Shown here piece after piece: positions 34,001 through 42,265 of a stretch of 64,000 bases of DNA. Origin of the DNA: Cognatundibacterium rugosum. GTDB lineage: Bacteria > Pseudomonadota > Gammaproteobacteria > Burkholderiales > Burkholderiaceae_D. A model generated the notes under the pieces. The model was given only the letters and a program-made list of their open reading frames with translations, ran no database searches and had not been told where the DNA came from. Position 1 is the stretch's first letter, and each line of letters starts with the position of its first letter. The stretch covers positions 1 to 64,000 of the forward strand of contig NZ_JACOGG010000017.1 in the NCBI RefSeq assembly GCF_014284365.1. Reading direction: 5' to 3'. A program made the translations under genes and the position numbers.

Positions 34001-34994
34001 CGTTCGGGCGATACGGATCTTTACTGCCGCCCCAGTCATACACGGCAATCACCATTTCGACAAAGGAGACCGCATACATACCGCTGCCGACATTGGTGGT
34101 TTCTAGATAGCTCGCGATAGACCACGGCAGTAAAGCGTTTTTAGGACCCATCGCAGGGTTGTAGTACTCACCCATATCACCCAGTGTGAATTGCGTGGTG
34201 AGGTAATCCCACATCGAATACTGATCAAACTGCATCAAGAGTTCGAAACCATTGGCGAACGATTGGTCAAATGCCTTCAGGAATGGGCCATTCACCTGAT
34301 CCAGTACCATATTCACGGGTAAATACGCATTACCGTTGGCGTCGTTTTGTGGTGTGACCCAGAAGTCAGGTATATCACCGCCGTTACGCTGACCAAAATT
34401 GAGATCATTCAAAGCATATTCCGGCGTATTGGTAATCGCTTCCGGCATATTATTGAAACGCAGTCTTTGCTCGGGCGAGCTGTAATAAAATTTGCGCCAG
34501 TTGACTTGCTCGTGTTCGCGACCATTGCGGGCTAACACGGTATTGACCGCCAGGGCTAATTGTTGAACCGGCAGCATATCAGCGGAAAACTGTGGCAGAC
34601 GCATGCCACCAATTTCGCCATACAAGCCCTGTTGATTGCGCTCGTCGCTGTGATAATTCGTCGAATACCAGGTGCGTATGCGACCTCCTACCCGTTCCGA
34701 ACTTTCAAACACTTCACACTCTATCCCCAGCGATTGCAGAATTAATCCGGAAAACAAACCAGCGAAACCGCCACCAACGATACCCACCATAGGGATATGA
34801 CTGGGATTGTCATGCGTACTCGATTCCATCTCCGCTTTAAAGCGCTGCGCCTGTTTGCGCGATCGTTGTTGCTGTAAGCTGAGTCGGTAATTCGCACCGT
34901 GGTTCGTCAATAACCATTGTGAGAATGCGCCACGTAAAGTGCCTGCTGTAGAGGGCGCTGCCGCAGTAGTCGCTTTAAAAGAGAGATAGCTCAT
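31005..34994 (-). CDS. FAD amine oxidase fused to a lipoxygenase domain
   Basis: This single 1329-residue frame joins two enzymes. Residues about 66-690 are a flavin amine/L-amino-acid oxidase: FAD loop Gly74-Gly79 (VGIVGGGFAGL), ERVGGRIRT at 100-108, GEIGGMRLP at 126-134, and C-terminal FAD motif GECCSVHHGWIVGALDSAYN (651-670). Residues about 790-1329 are a lipoxygenase: LKDDDEFARQQLAGFMPN (820-837), iron ligands His944 and His949 (LHDVGFHQLLTH), HPVFKLLSPH, then His1170 and Asn1174 in SVQHTVINDGAY. The C-terminus reads VMNTIQT, so the usual terminal Ile iron ligand is Thr1329. No signal peptide or PLAT domain is seen. GGA precedes the ATG. The substrates of both halves are unknown. Confidence 0.9.
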   Translation of the reverse strand: MSYLSFKATTAAAPSTAGTLRGAFSQWLLTNHGANYRLSLQQQRSRKQAQRFKAEMESSTHDNPSHIPMVGIVGGGFAGLFSGLILQSLGIECEVFESSERVGGRIRTWYSTNYHSDERNQQGLYGEIGGMRLPQFSADMLPVQQLALAVNTVLARNGREHEQVNWRKFYYSSPEQRLRFNNMPEAITNTPEYALNDLNFGQRNGGDIPDFWVTPQNDANGNAYLPVNMVLDQVNGPFLKAFDQSFANGFELLMQFDQYSMWDYLTTQFTLGDMGEYYNPAMGPKNALLPWSIASYLETTNVGSGMYAVSFVEMVIAVYDWGGSKDPYRPNDPGVYMLTVDKGMQHFPDACRAVLDLEKGVRLKDGVIAQIQVGMLPSPDTGTYIYNPPNLTDDARPLPPTVSANSASASTPKADTQAERSREKRRVHLKHKAIELKHDSSLFDGHGGMRLKLQHHDEHGHERLIDKVYPYVITTLPMGAYLNGADKLNLLNDISFSKAQAIRECNYMSSFKAFLTFKTQFWTKVGERQEGGYGAATTDRPNRQIIYPSYGYDSKPGVLQVYCWAGDARKLGALGDKERIEECLKGIQYLYPDVDIYQEFAGYHDGKTTKTWFWDEHAGGGAFALFNPGQFNNLYPTLLTPEFDGCLNFAGECCSVHHGWIVGALDSAYNAVLNILQQAGATKKIQQMRATWGSFTSPDVEGDPATANQLSYAYLYNQVDREAAAIPANASASIYGDSTYVFEGNVPAFIADYSKVPQAMKAVEQDKQVLQMLNNQWNDNVAQRAKLPPVEVDMSNAVAMLESIYYGNNFQTVPAPAYWLKDDDEFARQQLAGFMPNLLSSVNQSKLKDVLAAAGLASHSKLNQLDIRYVADYRQYLQACTVIPSGYYLAQPIVFFTVSAQNELLPVAIQLEQDGEVFTPDMANAENAWLLAKMQTNCAGQTLHDVGFHQLLTHQIGAMVSIALFSEEVFNPATEPRSTTPFQQHPVFKLLSPHLSKTVEFQQTIYDSSYHPYAQSFPASREVNGKPGVYNIGFIYDLIFSCGRIGNYQLQDKMYNDDGKFRFLDLAIPKDAQKRGVSHTPFSYPYVHDATLWYEAMQSFISQFVDTCYPNGDSDVAHDVQLQRFFNKLIPAFNYVDGVEQAQRFPASVTTAALLKEVLTMFVWQFSVQHTVINDGAYNQAAFVPNASTLMYAPPADTPSSQWTPADILACLPSQTQTYPDVGGMNFLDIQLNASVTGQGPYPETVFGRGVLEPSIDYLQDTYSFTDLALRTVVDQYYQDVRKIAQAIQLRQAKDIANYFNLHPHSDAVPATVLFDLITPVNVMNTIQT

Positions 34995-35703
34995 GATGTC
35001 ATCCAGATTGAGTGTTTCAGAAAATAGAAGAAGACTCGCGCTTGGTAAGGCAAAATCGGGGTAAGACTATGGCATTACAGCTTTAGGGCCGGTTAGCGTA
35101 ACAACAGAAAAACAATGAGAAAGTAACCTTGCGCTGACCTGGTTGCGATGAGCGGCCTGACCAGCGTGCTGTCTGTGGCTGTACGCCTGCTTAGCGCAGT
35201 GAGTCCAAATGTAGAGACAGATCAGCACAAACTTGCAGTCAGCAAATTACATGCCATTGTTTTTAGTGTGGAGGAGGGGGAAGTACTCAGCAGCTTTTGT
35301 GTTTGATAATGGTGGTGGAGATGCGCATGTCAAAACCAAAGTTGTCTTGCAGATGATTTTTTACATGATATCTACGTGTTATTTTGAGCGATGACATGTC
35401 AAAAATGTAAATTTTATTATTCAACCTACTTTTTATATACCGTGTTGTTACTGTGATATCGATTGACTTTATGTAAAAATTCTGCTCGAATGACCTTTCC
35501 GTAAACGCATTCATAGCAACCAAAGGTCGTAGTGATTTGATATGTTGTGTCAGCATCAAATTACTCGCCAAGTCAATGTGGAACGTCTCTATTTGAAAAA
35601 GCCAAAGTATCTTGGTGCGCTTGGTGTTGTGTCGGTTTTTACGTGGATGTACATACATCCAGGGCTTTTAACTTTATTTACCTTACAGTGGGCAAAAGCA
35701 TTT
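34995..35703. other. 709-bp AT-rich spacer between the oxidase cluster and the CYP153 module
   Basis: Its AT content is clearly higher than that of the flanking genes, especially 35290-35700. A 123-codon minus frame (35287-35658) and an overlapping plus frame (from 35542) occur, but neither has a Shine-Dalgarno site, and the amino-acid make-up (many Ile, Lys, Thr, Asn) follows the base composition. The promoter of the fusion gene must lie near 34995-35100. It may be the junction between two acquired segments. Confidence 0.45.
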
Positions 35704-36780
35704 TTAGGTGGTGACCATGCTCTCAAGTCGGGTGAGCCGATCATTTTTTCTCGCTACATGTTTGTATTCTGCAGGACTTTTTCCCTCCTGTTTACGAAAT
35801 GCTCTCGTAAAGTTAGCAAGATCTGTGTAACCGAGCTCATAAGCTACCTGCGTAACGGTTAGGTGGCTGTTCGCCAGCAATTCTTTGGCTCGCACGTGAC
35901 GCACTTGGTGGTAAAGCTTGCGAAAGCTGGTTTGCTCCATTGTGAGATATCTATCTAGGGTGCGGGTCGAGAGATTTAAGGTCTGCGCCAGTTCGGTCAG
36001 TGTGGGAATGCCATCAGTGGATTCTCGCAGCATCATCGCTACCCAGCCAGCTACCTTACCACTGGCTAAAACGTTCACGGCAAGCATGCGGCAGCGTTCT
36101 TCCGCCCTGCGAAAAGCGTCGGGGTCTGCCAGGACAGGGCGGCGGTCCATGATCTCGGGCGCAAAGCGCATACGTATGCCTGGTGCTGTCCACCACTCCA
36201 TAAAATGGAGGCGAACGTGACGCATTTCTGCATAACGTGCGATGTGTGCGGGCTTAGGCATAGACAGAAAAACGTCGTAGGCTTGCAGATGTTCGCCCAG
36301 CAGATCCCCTAATGCAATATAAGTTGCCGCTACTATGGCCTCAAGGTGAAACATGAGACATGCCTTTGACATTAATCTGGCCGGCTCGAACACCAACTCA
36401 ATGTGCTCTGCGTCATGCCGGTAACGAATGCTGAACGCAGGCATGACGAGGCGGAAATAACGGGCGAGCAGGCGCATGCCTTGCCCTGCAGTGGGGCTGC
36501 TTAGCATTGCGTAGCCAACACTACTATGAGAAGTGATGTGCAGCGCGTAACCGGTATCGAGCGCAAGATCCTGGCGACCGGATACTTGTAGAGCAGCCAT
36601 AACAAAAGCTTCTATCTGATCGATACGCAGCATGGCATCGGGCTGTGCGAGTAACTGGGGATCGATGCCAACCTTCTCCAGCACGCTGAAAAGATCGACG
36701 CCAGCTCTAAGTAGTACTTCTCCCATGCGTGCGTAGTAGCGTGCTGGAATATCTGCCACCTGTTCTGTCATTGCCCTCAT
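35704..36780 (-). CDS. AraC-family transcription regulator of the CYP153 module
   Basis: The 358-residue protein has an N-terminal ligand-type domain (about 20-215, similar in style to the OruR/ArgR-like arabinose-binding N-domain). The C-terminal AraC domain (about 255-345) has two helix-turn-helix units, LTELAQTLNLSTRTLDRYL and VTQVAYELGYTDLANFTRAF. It is divergent from the ferredoxin-P450-reductase operon with 202 bp between starts, a layout seen in other CYP153 loci where an AraC protein activates in response to alkane-type inducers. An in-frame ATG at 36771 is an alternative start. Confidence 0.9.
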   Translation of the reverse strand: MRAMTEQVADIPARYYARMGEVLLRAGVDLFSVLEKVGIDPQLLAQPDAMLRIDQIEAFVMAALQVSGRQDLALDTGYALHITSHSSVGYAMLSSPTAGQGMRLLARYFRLVMPAFSIRYRHDAEHIELVFEPARLMSKACLMFHLEAIVAATYIALGDLLGEHLQAYDVFLSMPKPAHIARYAEMRHVRLHFMEWWTAPGIRMRFAPEIMDRRPVLADPDAFRRAEERCRMLAVNVLASGKVAGWVAMMLRESTDGIPTLTELAQTLNLSTRTLDRYLTMEQTSFRKLYHQVRHVRAKELLANSHLTVTQVAYELGYTDLANFTRAFRKQEGKSPAEYKHVARKNDRLTRLESMVTT

Positions 36781-36807
36781 TTCAACCCCTTCAGCGCATA
36801 TTTAAAT

Positions 36808-36843
36808 TGTCTGTAAATGACAATTGAATGTCAATAAATGACA
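36808..36843. promoter_or_regulatory. Candidate tandem AraC operator
   Basis: TGTCTGTAAATGACA (36808-36822) and TGTCAATAAATGACA (36829-36843) differ at two bases and are spaced exactly 21 bp, two helical turns, in the divergent promoter. Direct repeats on one face of DNA are the usual binding layout for AraC dimers. Each repeat is also internally symmetric (TGTCA/TGACA). Confidence 0.65.
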
Positions 36844-36982
36844 AGTTTTAATCGCGTGTCTGCGCAACAATCCCTTCACAGTTTTTGGACGAATCTATCC
36901 GACAAGGGCTTGGATTTGGCCAAAACGTGTGAAACCAGCAATGTTCTACATGGTTCAAGACCTCTTTTGACAGGAAACAAGT

Positions 36983-37303
36983 ATGAGCAAGATCATTTTT
37001 GCAATGCATGACGGTAAGCTGCATGAAACGGACCTTGTTGAAGGTAAGTCACTTATGCAGCTCGCTATCGATAATGGTGTGCCAGGTATTGATGGTGACT
37101 GCGGGGGTGTTTGCGCTTGCGGGACTTGTCATGTCATTCTCGATAGCCGTTGGCTGACTAAACTAGGTTCACATAATGCGGAGGAGGACCAGATGCTGAG
37201 CATGTTCCCCGAGAGGCAAACGAGCTCCCGTCTGGCTTGCCAGATTAAAGTGTCGGCCGAGATGGGAGGTATGATCGTACAGTTACCTGAATTCCAGATG
37301 TGA
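36983..37303 (+). CDS. [2Fe-2S] ferredoxin, P450 redox partner
   Basis: The 106-residue protein is the size of putidaredoxin-type ferredoxins. The cluster ligands are Cys40, Cys46, Cys49 (GDCGGVCACGTCH) and Cys86 (RLACQIK). The acidic HNAEEDQML helix is the usual docking surface for the reductase and P450. AGGA lies eight bases upstream. It is the first gene of the operon with P450 41 bp and reductase downstream, and it passes single electrons from the FAD reductase to the P450. Confidence 0.95.
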   Translation: MSKIIFAMHDGKLHETDLVEGKSLMQLAIDNGVPGIDGDCGGVCACGTCHVILDSRWLTKLGSHNAEEDQMLSMFPERQTSSRLACQIKVSAEMGGMIVQLPEFQM

Positions 37304-37343
37304 CCACGATCGTTCACACATTCAGCACACGATAGGATTATCC

Positions 37344-38726
37344 ATGAAAATACTCGATCAATTCATCAGCAAGGTGCGAGCGACAATTCCTATCGATCTA
37401 CAGATACAGGGAGCACATTGTTATCATAAGGTAAGGTTGTGGCTGTTCAAAGGTGCCACCTCACCAGTCTTTCAAGAGTTGAGGTTGCCTGATGTGGATG
37501 AAGTGTCTTTGGAAAAAATCGACTTTAGTTCCCCGTTTTTGTTCCGTCAGAACCGCTGGAAGTCTTACTTCAAAAGACTGCGTGAGGAGGCTCCCGTACA
37601 CTACCAGGCAAATAGTCCCTTCGGCCCATTCTGGTCAGTAACCCGCTACGAGGACATACTTACGGTTGATAAGAACCATGAGCTGTTCTCTGCAGAACCC
37701 TTCATTGTCATGGGCGATCCACCTGCAGGATTAAGCATTGAAATGTTTATTGCTATGGATCCACCTAAGCACGATATCCAGCGCCAGGCTGTCCAGGGCG
37801 TTGTTGCACCTAAAAACTTGAAGGAAATGGAGGCGCTGATTCGCTTGCGTGTGAGAGATGTACTTGACAACTTACCTGTTGATCAACCCTTTGATTGGGT
37901 AAGCCAGGTTTCTATCGAGTTGACTTCCCGCATGCTTGCTACCCTGCTCGACTTTCCCTATGAGCAGCGGCACAAGCTGGTTTACTGGTCGGATCTGGCG
38001 GCTGCCAGCCCGGAAACCACAGGGGGCGTGGGCACTCTGAACGATACTTTTCTGGGAGTTGCCGATATGGCTCGTCATTTCTCTGCGCTCTGGTATGACA
38101 AGGCGGCACGGATCGCTGGTGGAGAGGCGCCTGGCTACGATCTGATTAGCTTGTTGCAATCGCATGAGGCAACCAGAGATTTGATAAAACGCCCTATGGA
38201 ATTCCTCGGCAACCTTACCTTGCTGATCGTGGGTGGTAATGACACTACTCGTAATTCCATGACTGGTGGTGTGGTCGCGCTGAGCCAATTTCCTGGCGAG
38301 TTCGCAAAACTCAAAGCAAATACCTCGCTGATTCCAAATATGGTGTCCGAGATCATTCGTTGGCAGACTCCTCTCGCATATATGCGGCGTATCGCTACGA
38401 GGGACACGGTGCTGAACGGCCAGCTCATACGCAAGGGGGACAAGGTAATCATGTGGTATGCCTCTGGCAACCGTGATGAGAATGTGTTTGAACGCCCTGA
38501 CGATCTGATCATCGACCGTTCAAACGCCCGCAGTCACCTGTCTTTCGGTTTTGGTGTTCACCGCTGTATGGGAAACCGGTTGGCAGAGCTGCAACTGCGC
38601 ATACTCTGGGAGGAGTTGATCGAGCGTTTTGAAGCAATATCAGTACTTGGCGAGCCGGAAATCGTACAGTCTAATTTTGTTAAAGGCTACTCAAAGTTGA
38701 TGGTACAGATTGCCAGGAAGGCCTGA
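37344..38726 (+). CDS. Cytochrome P450, CYP153-like alkane/fatty-acid hydroxylase
   Basis: The 460-residue soluble P450 has the oxygen-activating I-helix VGGNDTTRNSMTGG, the EIIRWQTP K-helix (Glu-x-x-Arg), haem-binding FGFGVHRCMGNR with Cys408, and the segment FIAMDPPKHDIQRQAVQGVV. This segment and the RIATRDTVLNGQLIRKGDKV block are characteristic of the CYP153 family, whose members hydroxylate terminal carbons of medium-chain alkanes, alcohols or fatty acids. AGGA precedes the ATG. The ferredoxin and reductase genes flank it, giving a complete class I system. The chain-length preference cannot be told from the sequence. Confidence 0.93.
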   Translation: MKILDQFISKVRATIPIDLQIQGAHCYHKVRLWLFKGATSPVFQELRLPDVDEVSLEKIDFSSPFLFRQNRWKSYFKRLREEAPVHYQANSPFGPFWSVTRYEDILTVDKNHELFSAEPFIVMGDPPAGLSIEMFIAMDPPKHDIQRQAVQGVVAPKNLKEMEALIRLRVRDVLDNLPVDQPFDWVSQVSIELTSRMLATLLDFPYEQRHKLVYWSDLAAASPETTGGVGTLNDTFLGVADMARHFSALWYDKAARIAGGEAPGYDLISLLQSHEATRDLIKRPMEFLGNLTLLIVGGNDTTRNSMTGGVVALSQFPGEFAKLKANTSLIPNMVSEIIRWQTPLAYMRRIATRDTVLNGQLIRKGDKVIMWYASGNRDENVFERPDDLIIDRSNARSHLSFGFGVHRCMGNRLAELQLRILWEELIERFEAISVLGEPEIVQSNFVKGYSKLMVQIARKA

Positions 38727-38747
38727 GCGCCGAAGGATAGGAACACT

Positions 38748-39977
38748 ATGCAAAATCTACAGGCTGTTATCGTTGGTGGTGGTCATGCTGGTGCTCAGTT
38801 GTGCGCAAGCTTGCGTCAGAGTGGTTGGATTGGCGAAATCTTGATGATCAGTGACGAACCCGCGCTACCATATCATCGTCCACTATTGTCAAAGGACTAC
38901 CTTTCTGGCCAAGCTAAAATGACCGATCTGCTGATTCGTTCGCCGAGCTTTTACGAGAAACAGTGCATTACTCGCCGTTTCGGTCAAGTTAGCTCTATTG
39001 ACCGACAAGCTCACCAGCTTACCTTGTGCGATGGCAGCAAAGTCAGCTATGACAAGTTGGCTCTGTGTCTTGGCGCACGCGCCAGGAAGCTCTCCATACC
39101 CGGCGCTGGGCTTGCTGGAGTACACTACTTGCGTACACTCAGCGATATTGAGGCAATAAGAGCGGAGCTGGACGGCAAACGCAAAGTCGTCGTCATTGGC
39201 GGTGGTTATACTGGTCTTGAAACGGCGGCCTCGCTAACGAATTTAGGACTTGCCGTCACTGTACTGGAAACTGCAACACGCGTTCTACAACGAGTCACTG
39301 CGCCACAGGTTTCCGAATTTTACGCTCGCTTGCACATCGAAAACGGCGTGCAGTTACGCACTGGCTGTGTGCTTTCCGCAATTGAGGGGGACGGGCGCGC
39401 GCAAGGAGTACGCTGCGCCGATGGGGAGCTAATCGCCGCGGATCTGATCATCGTTGGTATCGGTGTACTTCCCAACACAGAATTGGCAGAGGCTGCCGGA
39501 CTGTCTGTAGGCAACGGGATACTAATCGACGGACACGGCTTTACCAACGATCCAAACATTGTCGCCGCAGGTGACTGCGCTAACTACTTCAGTACACGAT
39601 ACGGGTGTCGGCTTCGCCTCGAGTCTGTACCCAACGCAGGAGAGCTAGCCAAAGTGTGTGCAGCCGCCCTCTGCGGCAAGTTCGATAACATCGACGCGTT
39701 GCCATGGTTCTGGTCGAATCAGTTTAATGTCAAATTGCAGATTGCCGGCCTGAATGTTGGTCATGACACCGTAGTCATTCGTGGCGATCACCGCATAGGA
39801 CGTAGTTTCACTTGTTTCTATTTACGGAGTGGCCGTTTGATCGCGGCCGATTGCGTGAACCGCCCCCAAGATTTCCTGTTGAGTAAAAAACTAATCTCGG
39901 AGCAATTGCAGGTCGATGTGGTGCGGCTCGTGGACGAGAGTATCCCGCTCAATGCACTGATGCTAGAACTTATCTAA
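38748..39977 (+). CDS. FAD-dependent ferredoxin reductase of the P450 system
   Basis: The 409-residue protein is of the putidaredoxin-reductase type. It has the FAD loop VIVGGGHAGAQLCASLR, the NAD(P)H loop VVVIGGGYTGLETAASL (about 149-165) and the second FAD motif IVAAGDCANYF. A C-terminal dimer-type domain includes PWFWSNQFNVKLQIAGL. It takes electrons from NADH and reduces the ferredoxin encoded upstream. AAGGATAGGA precedes the ATG, 21 bp after the P450 stop. The operon ends in a strong hairpin. Confidence 0.94.
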   Translation: MQNLQAVIVGGGHAGAQLCASLRQSGWIGEILMISDEPALPYHRPLLSKDYLSGQAKMTDLLIRSPSFYEKQCITRRFGQVSSIDRQAHQLTLCDGSKVSYDKLALCLGARARKLSIPGAGLAGVHYLRTLSDIEAIRAELDGKRKVVVIGGGYTGLETAASLTNLGLAVTVLETATRVLQRVTAPQVSEFYARLHIENGVQLRTGCVLSAIEGDGRAQGVRCADGELIAADLIIVGIGVLPNTELAEAAGLSVGNGILIDGHGFTNDPNIVAAGDCANYFSTRYGCRLRLESVPNAGELAKVCAAALCGKFDNIDALPWFWSNQFNVKLQIAGLNVGHDTVVIRGDHRIGRSFTCFYLRSGRLIAADCVNRPQDFLLSKKLISEQLQVDVVRLVDESIPLNALMLELI

Positions 39978-39998
39978 ATGGTATAAAAAAACGACATC

Positions 39999-40024
39999 CG
40001 AGTAATCTTTAAAAAGATTACTCG
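39999..40024. terminator. Terminator between convergent reductase and glnS genes
   Basis: CGAGTAATCTT (39999-40009) and AAGATTACTCG (40014-40024) form an 11-bp stem with a TAAA loop. Weak T-rich sequence on the plus side and an A-run on the other let it serve both convergent genes. Confidence 0.8.
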
Positions 40025-40054
40025 TTAATTTATGCGTTTTTATAAATAGCTTGA

Positions 40055-41800
40055 TTACTTCCCAAACGAATCCTTCAAAGTGGTAATCCGGTTAAACACC
40101 GGTTTGCCGACTGTACTGTCAACGCGGTCGGTCACGAAATAGCCGTGGCGTTCGAATTGCAGGCGGGTGTCGGGGGCGATGTTGTGTAAGCCGGGTTCGA
40201 CGTAGGCGCGCAGGGTTTCTAAGGATGCCGGGTTGAGCAGGGTCATGAAGTCTTTGCCACCAGCGTCCGGGTTGGCATCGGTGAACAGGCGGTCGTAGAG
40301 GCGTACTTCCACTTCCATTGCGTCGGCGGCATTGACCCAGTGGATGTTACCTTTGACTTTGTAATTGGCGCTGCCTTCGGTGCCGGATTTACTGTCAGCG
40401 AAGTAGTTACAATGTACCGCGATCACCTTGCCGTTTTCATCTTTATCGCAGCCTGTGCATTCGACCACATAGCCATAACGCAAACGGACTTTATTGCCAG
40501 GGAACAGACGGAAATAGCCTTTGACTGGCTCTTCCATGAAGTCTTCCTGTTCTATCCACAGTTCTTTACCAATGGTGAATTCGCGGTTGCCGCGTTCAGG
40601 ATGATGCGGATGCACAGGCGCGCTGCAGGCGATGTTTTCTGCTTCAGGGAAGTTATCGATGATCAGTTTCAGCGGGCGCAGTACGGCGGTGGCGCGTGCC
40701 GCTTTCGGGTCGAGATCTTCGCGCAGGCAGCCTTCCAGCGTGCTGTAATCGATCCAGCCGTCGGAGCGGGTCACGCCTATGCGTTCGCAGAAGGCCTGGA
40801 TCGATTCTGGCGTATAACCACGGCGACGGATACCGACTACAGTCGGCATGCGCGGATCATCCCAGCCACTGACGATGCCGTCTTCAACCAGCTTGCGCAA
40901 TTTACGCTTACTGGTCACGACATAGGTTAGGTTCAGACGCGCGAATTCATACTGGCGCGGTACCGGACGTTGTACAAAACCGCCTTCTGCGGCGCGTTCG
41001 ATAATCCAGTCGTAGAAAGGACGGTGATCCTGGAATTCCAGGGTGCAGATAGAGTGCGAGATATTTTCTATCGCGTCTTCCAGCGGATGTGCGTAATCGT
41101 ACATCGGGTAGATGCACCAGGCGTCACCGGTGCGGTGGTGATGCGCATGGCGGATACGGTAGATGGCCGGATCGCGCATATTCATGTTCGGCGAAGCCAT
41201 GTCGATTTTGGCACGCAGGATGTGCTCGCCGTCTTTGAATTCACCGGCTTTCATACGACGGAACAGATCCAGCGATTCAGCGGCGCTGCGCTCACGGAAA
41301 GGCGAGTTCACACCTGGCTTGGAAAAGTCACCGCGATTGGCTGCCATGTCTTCTGCCGACTGGCTGTCTACATAGGCGTGACCGGATGTAATCAGGTGTT
41401 CAGCGATGGCATAGAATTTGTCGAAATAATCGCTCGCGAAATACAGGTGATTGCCGCCGCCGTTTTCTGCAGGCTGTTGCCAGTCGAAGCCCAGCCATTT
41501 CACGCTGTCCATGATGGAATCGACGTATTCCTGATCTTCTTTTTCTGGATTGGTGTCATCAAAACGCAGATGGCAGCGGCCATCATAGTCGCGTGCCAGA
41601 CCAAAGTTCAGGCAGATCGATTTAGCGTGGCCGATATGCAGGTAGCCGTTAGGTTCAGGCGGGAAGCGGGTGATCACGCTAGGCATGCCATCGCGTTGGT
41701 AAGTACCTGCGGCCTGGTCGTTATCGATGATGGCGCGTAAAAAGTTAGATACCGGTGCGGCTTCGGCTGCCGCTGTTTTATTTTTGTTGTCGTTGCTCAT
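40055..41800 (-). CDS. glnS: Glutaminyl-tRNA synthetase
   Basis: This 581-residue class I synthetase charges tRNA-Gln. It has the HIGH motif (His55-His58 in GYLHIGHAK, after PPEPN), the KMSKS-equivalent VVTSKRKL, and the GlnS-specific block RFDDTNPEKEDQEYVDSI. A C-terminal anticodon-binding beta-barrel region contains EVECTGC-like VVECTGCDKDENG. The N-terminal 20 residues are a short low-complexity extension. No clear Shine-Dalgarno precedes ATG 41800. Presence of GlnS means direct rather than amidation-based Gln-tRNA formation. Confidence 0.97.
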   Translation of the reverse strand: MSNDNKNKTAAAEAAPVSNFLRAIIDNDQAAGTYQRDGMPSVITRFPPEPNGYLHIGHAKSICLNFGLARDYDGRCHLRFDDTNPEKEDQEYVDSIMDSVKWLGFDWQQPAENGGGNHLYFASDYFDKFYAIAEHLITSGHAYVDSQSAEDMAANRGDFSKPGVNSPFRERSAAESLDLFRRMKAGEFKDGEHILRAKIDMASPNMNMRDPAIYRIRHAHHHRTGDAWCIYPMYDYAHPLEDAIENISHSICTLEFQDHRPFYDWIIERAAEGGFVQRPVPRQYEFARLNLTYVVTSKRKLRKLVEDGIVSGWDDPRMPTVVGIRRRGYTPESIQAFCERIGVTRSDGWIDYSTLEGCLREDLDPKAARATAVLRPLKLIIDNFPEAENIACSAPVHPHHPERGNREFTIGKELWIEQEDFMEEPVKGYFRLFPGNKVRLRYGYVVECTGCDKDENGKVIAVHCNYFADSKSGTEGSANYKVKGNIHWVNAADAMEVEVRLYDRLFTDANPDAGGKDFMTLLNPASLETLRAYVEPGLHNIAPDTRLQFERHGYFVTDRVDSTVGKPVFNRITTLKDSFGK

Positions 41801-42265
41801 AGTCTGGCCATTCAGGACGATACGTGATTATTTATGTATTAAATATTAAAAAAATTTAATACGGTGTTTTTTTAAGGGGGTGACAGCAAGCTGTTTTGCC
41901 GCGCCCGTATGTACATGGAGGCACACCCAGACCGCGCTTTGCTCATCTGACCAGCGCTGCGAGGCGTAAGCATCCATAGTGGGATGTCAAGTATTTTACC
42001 GTAGCGCAGCACAGAAAGCGCGTTTGTTTGCGCTTCTGGCGGGGAAATGCGCAGTAAAGCCGCGTCTGGCAGGCTAGTCACAGCACGGAGCGCTCATCAT
42101 TTTATTGAAAAGCCAAGTTTTTGCTCATCAGGGCCGCCGCACAAGACAGGTGCAAAATCAGCCTTCCTCAGATTGCGACTGCGATTGCCGGGCGATGTTC
42201 AGGAAAGCTGGCCGAAATCTGCGCCGGACTACTGTAACTGCGGCTTGGCGCGGTAGAATAGCGGG
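41801..42265. other. 465-bp divergent region between glnS and dnaE
   Basis: It holds an inverted repeat GTATTAAAT/ATTTAATAC (41836-41844, 41854-41862) in the AT-rich glnS leader and the dnaE promoter at the other end. The 62- to 76-codon minus frames inside have no ribosome sites and are not considered genes. Confidence 0.5.

Noticed and set aside
35287-35658. 123-codon minus-strand frame in the AT-rich spacer
   Set aside because: No Shine-Dalgarno, composition driven by AT content, no recognisable motif. Kept only as a comment on the spacer.
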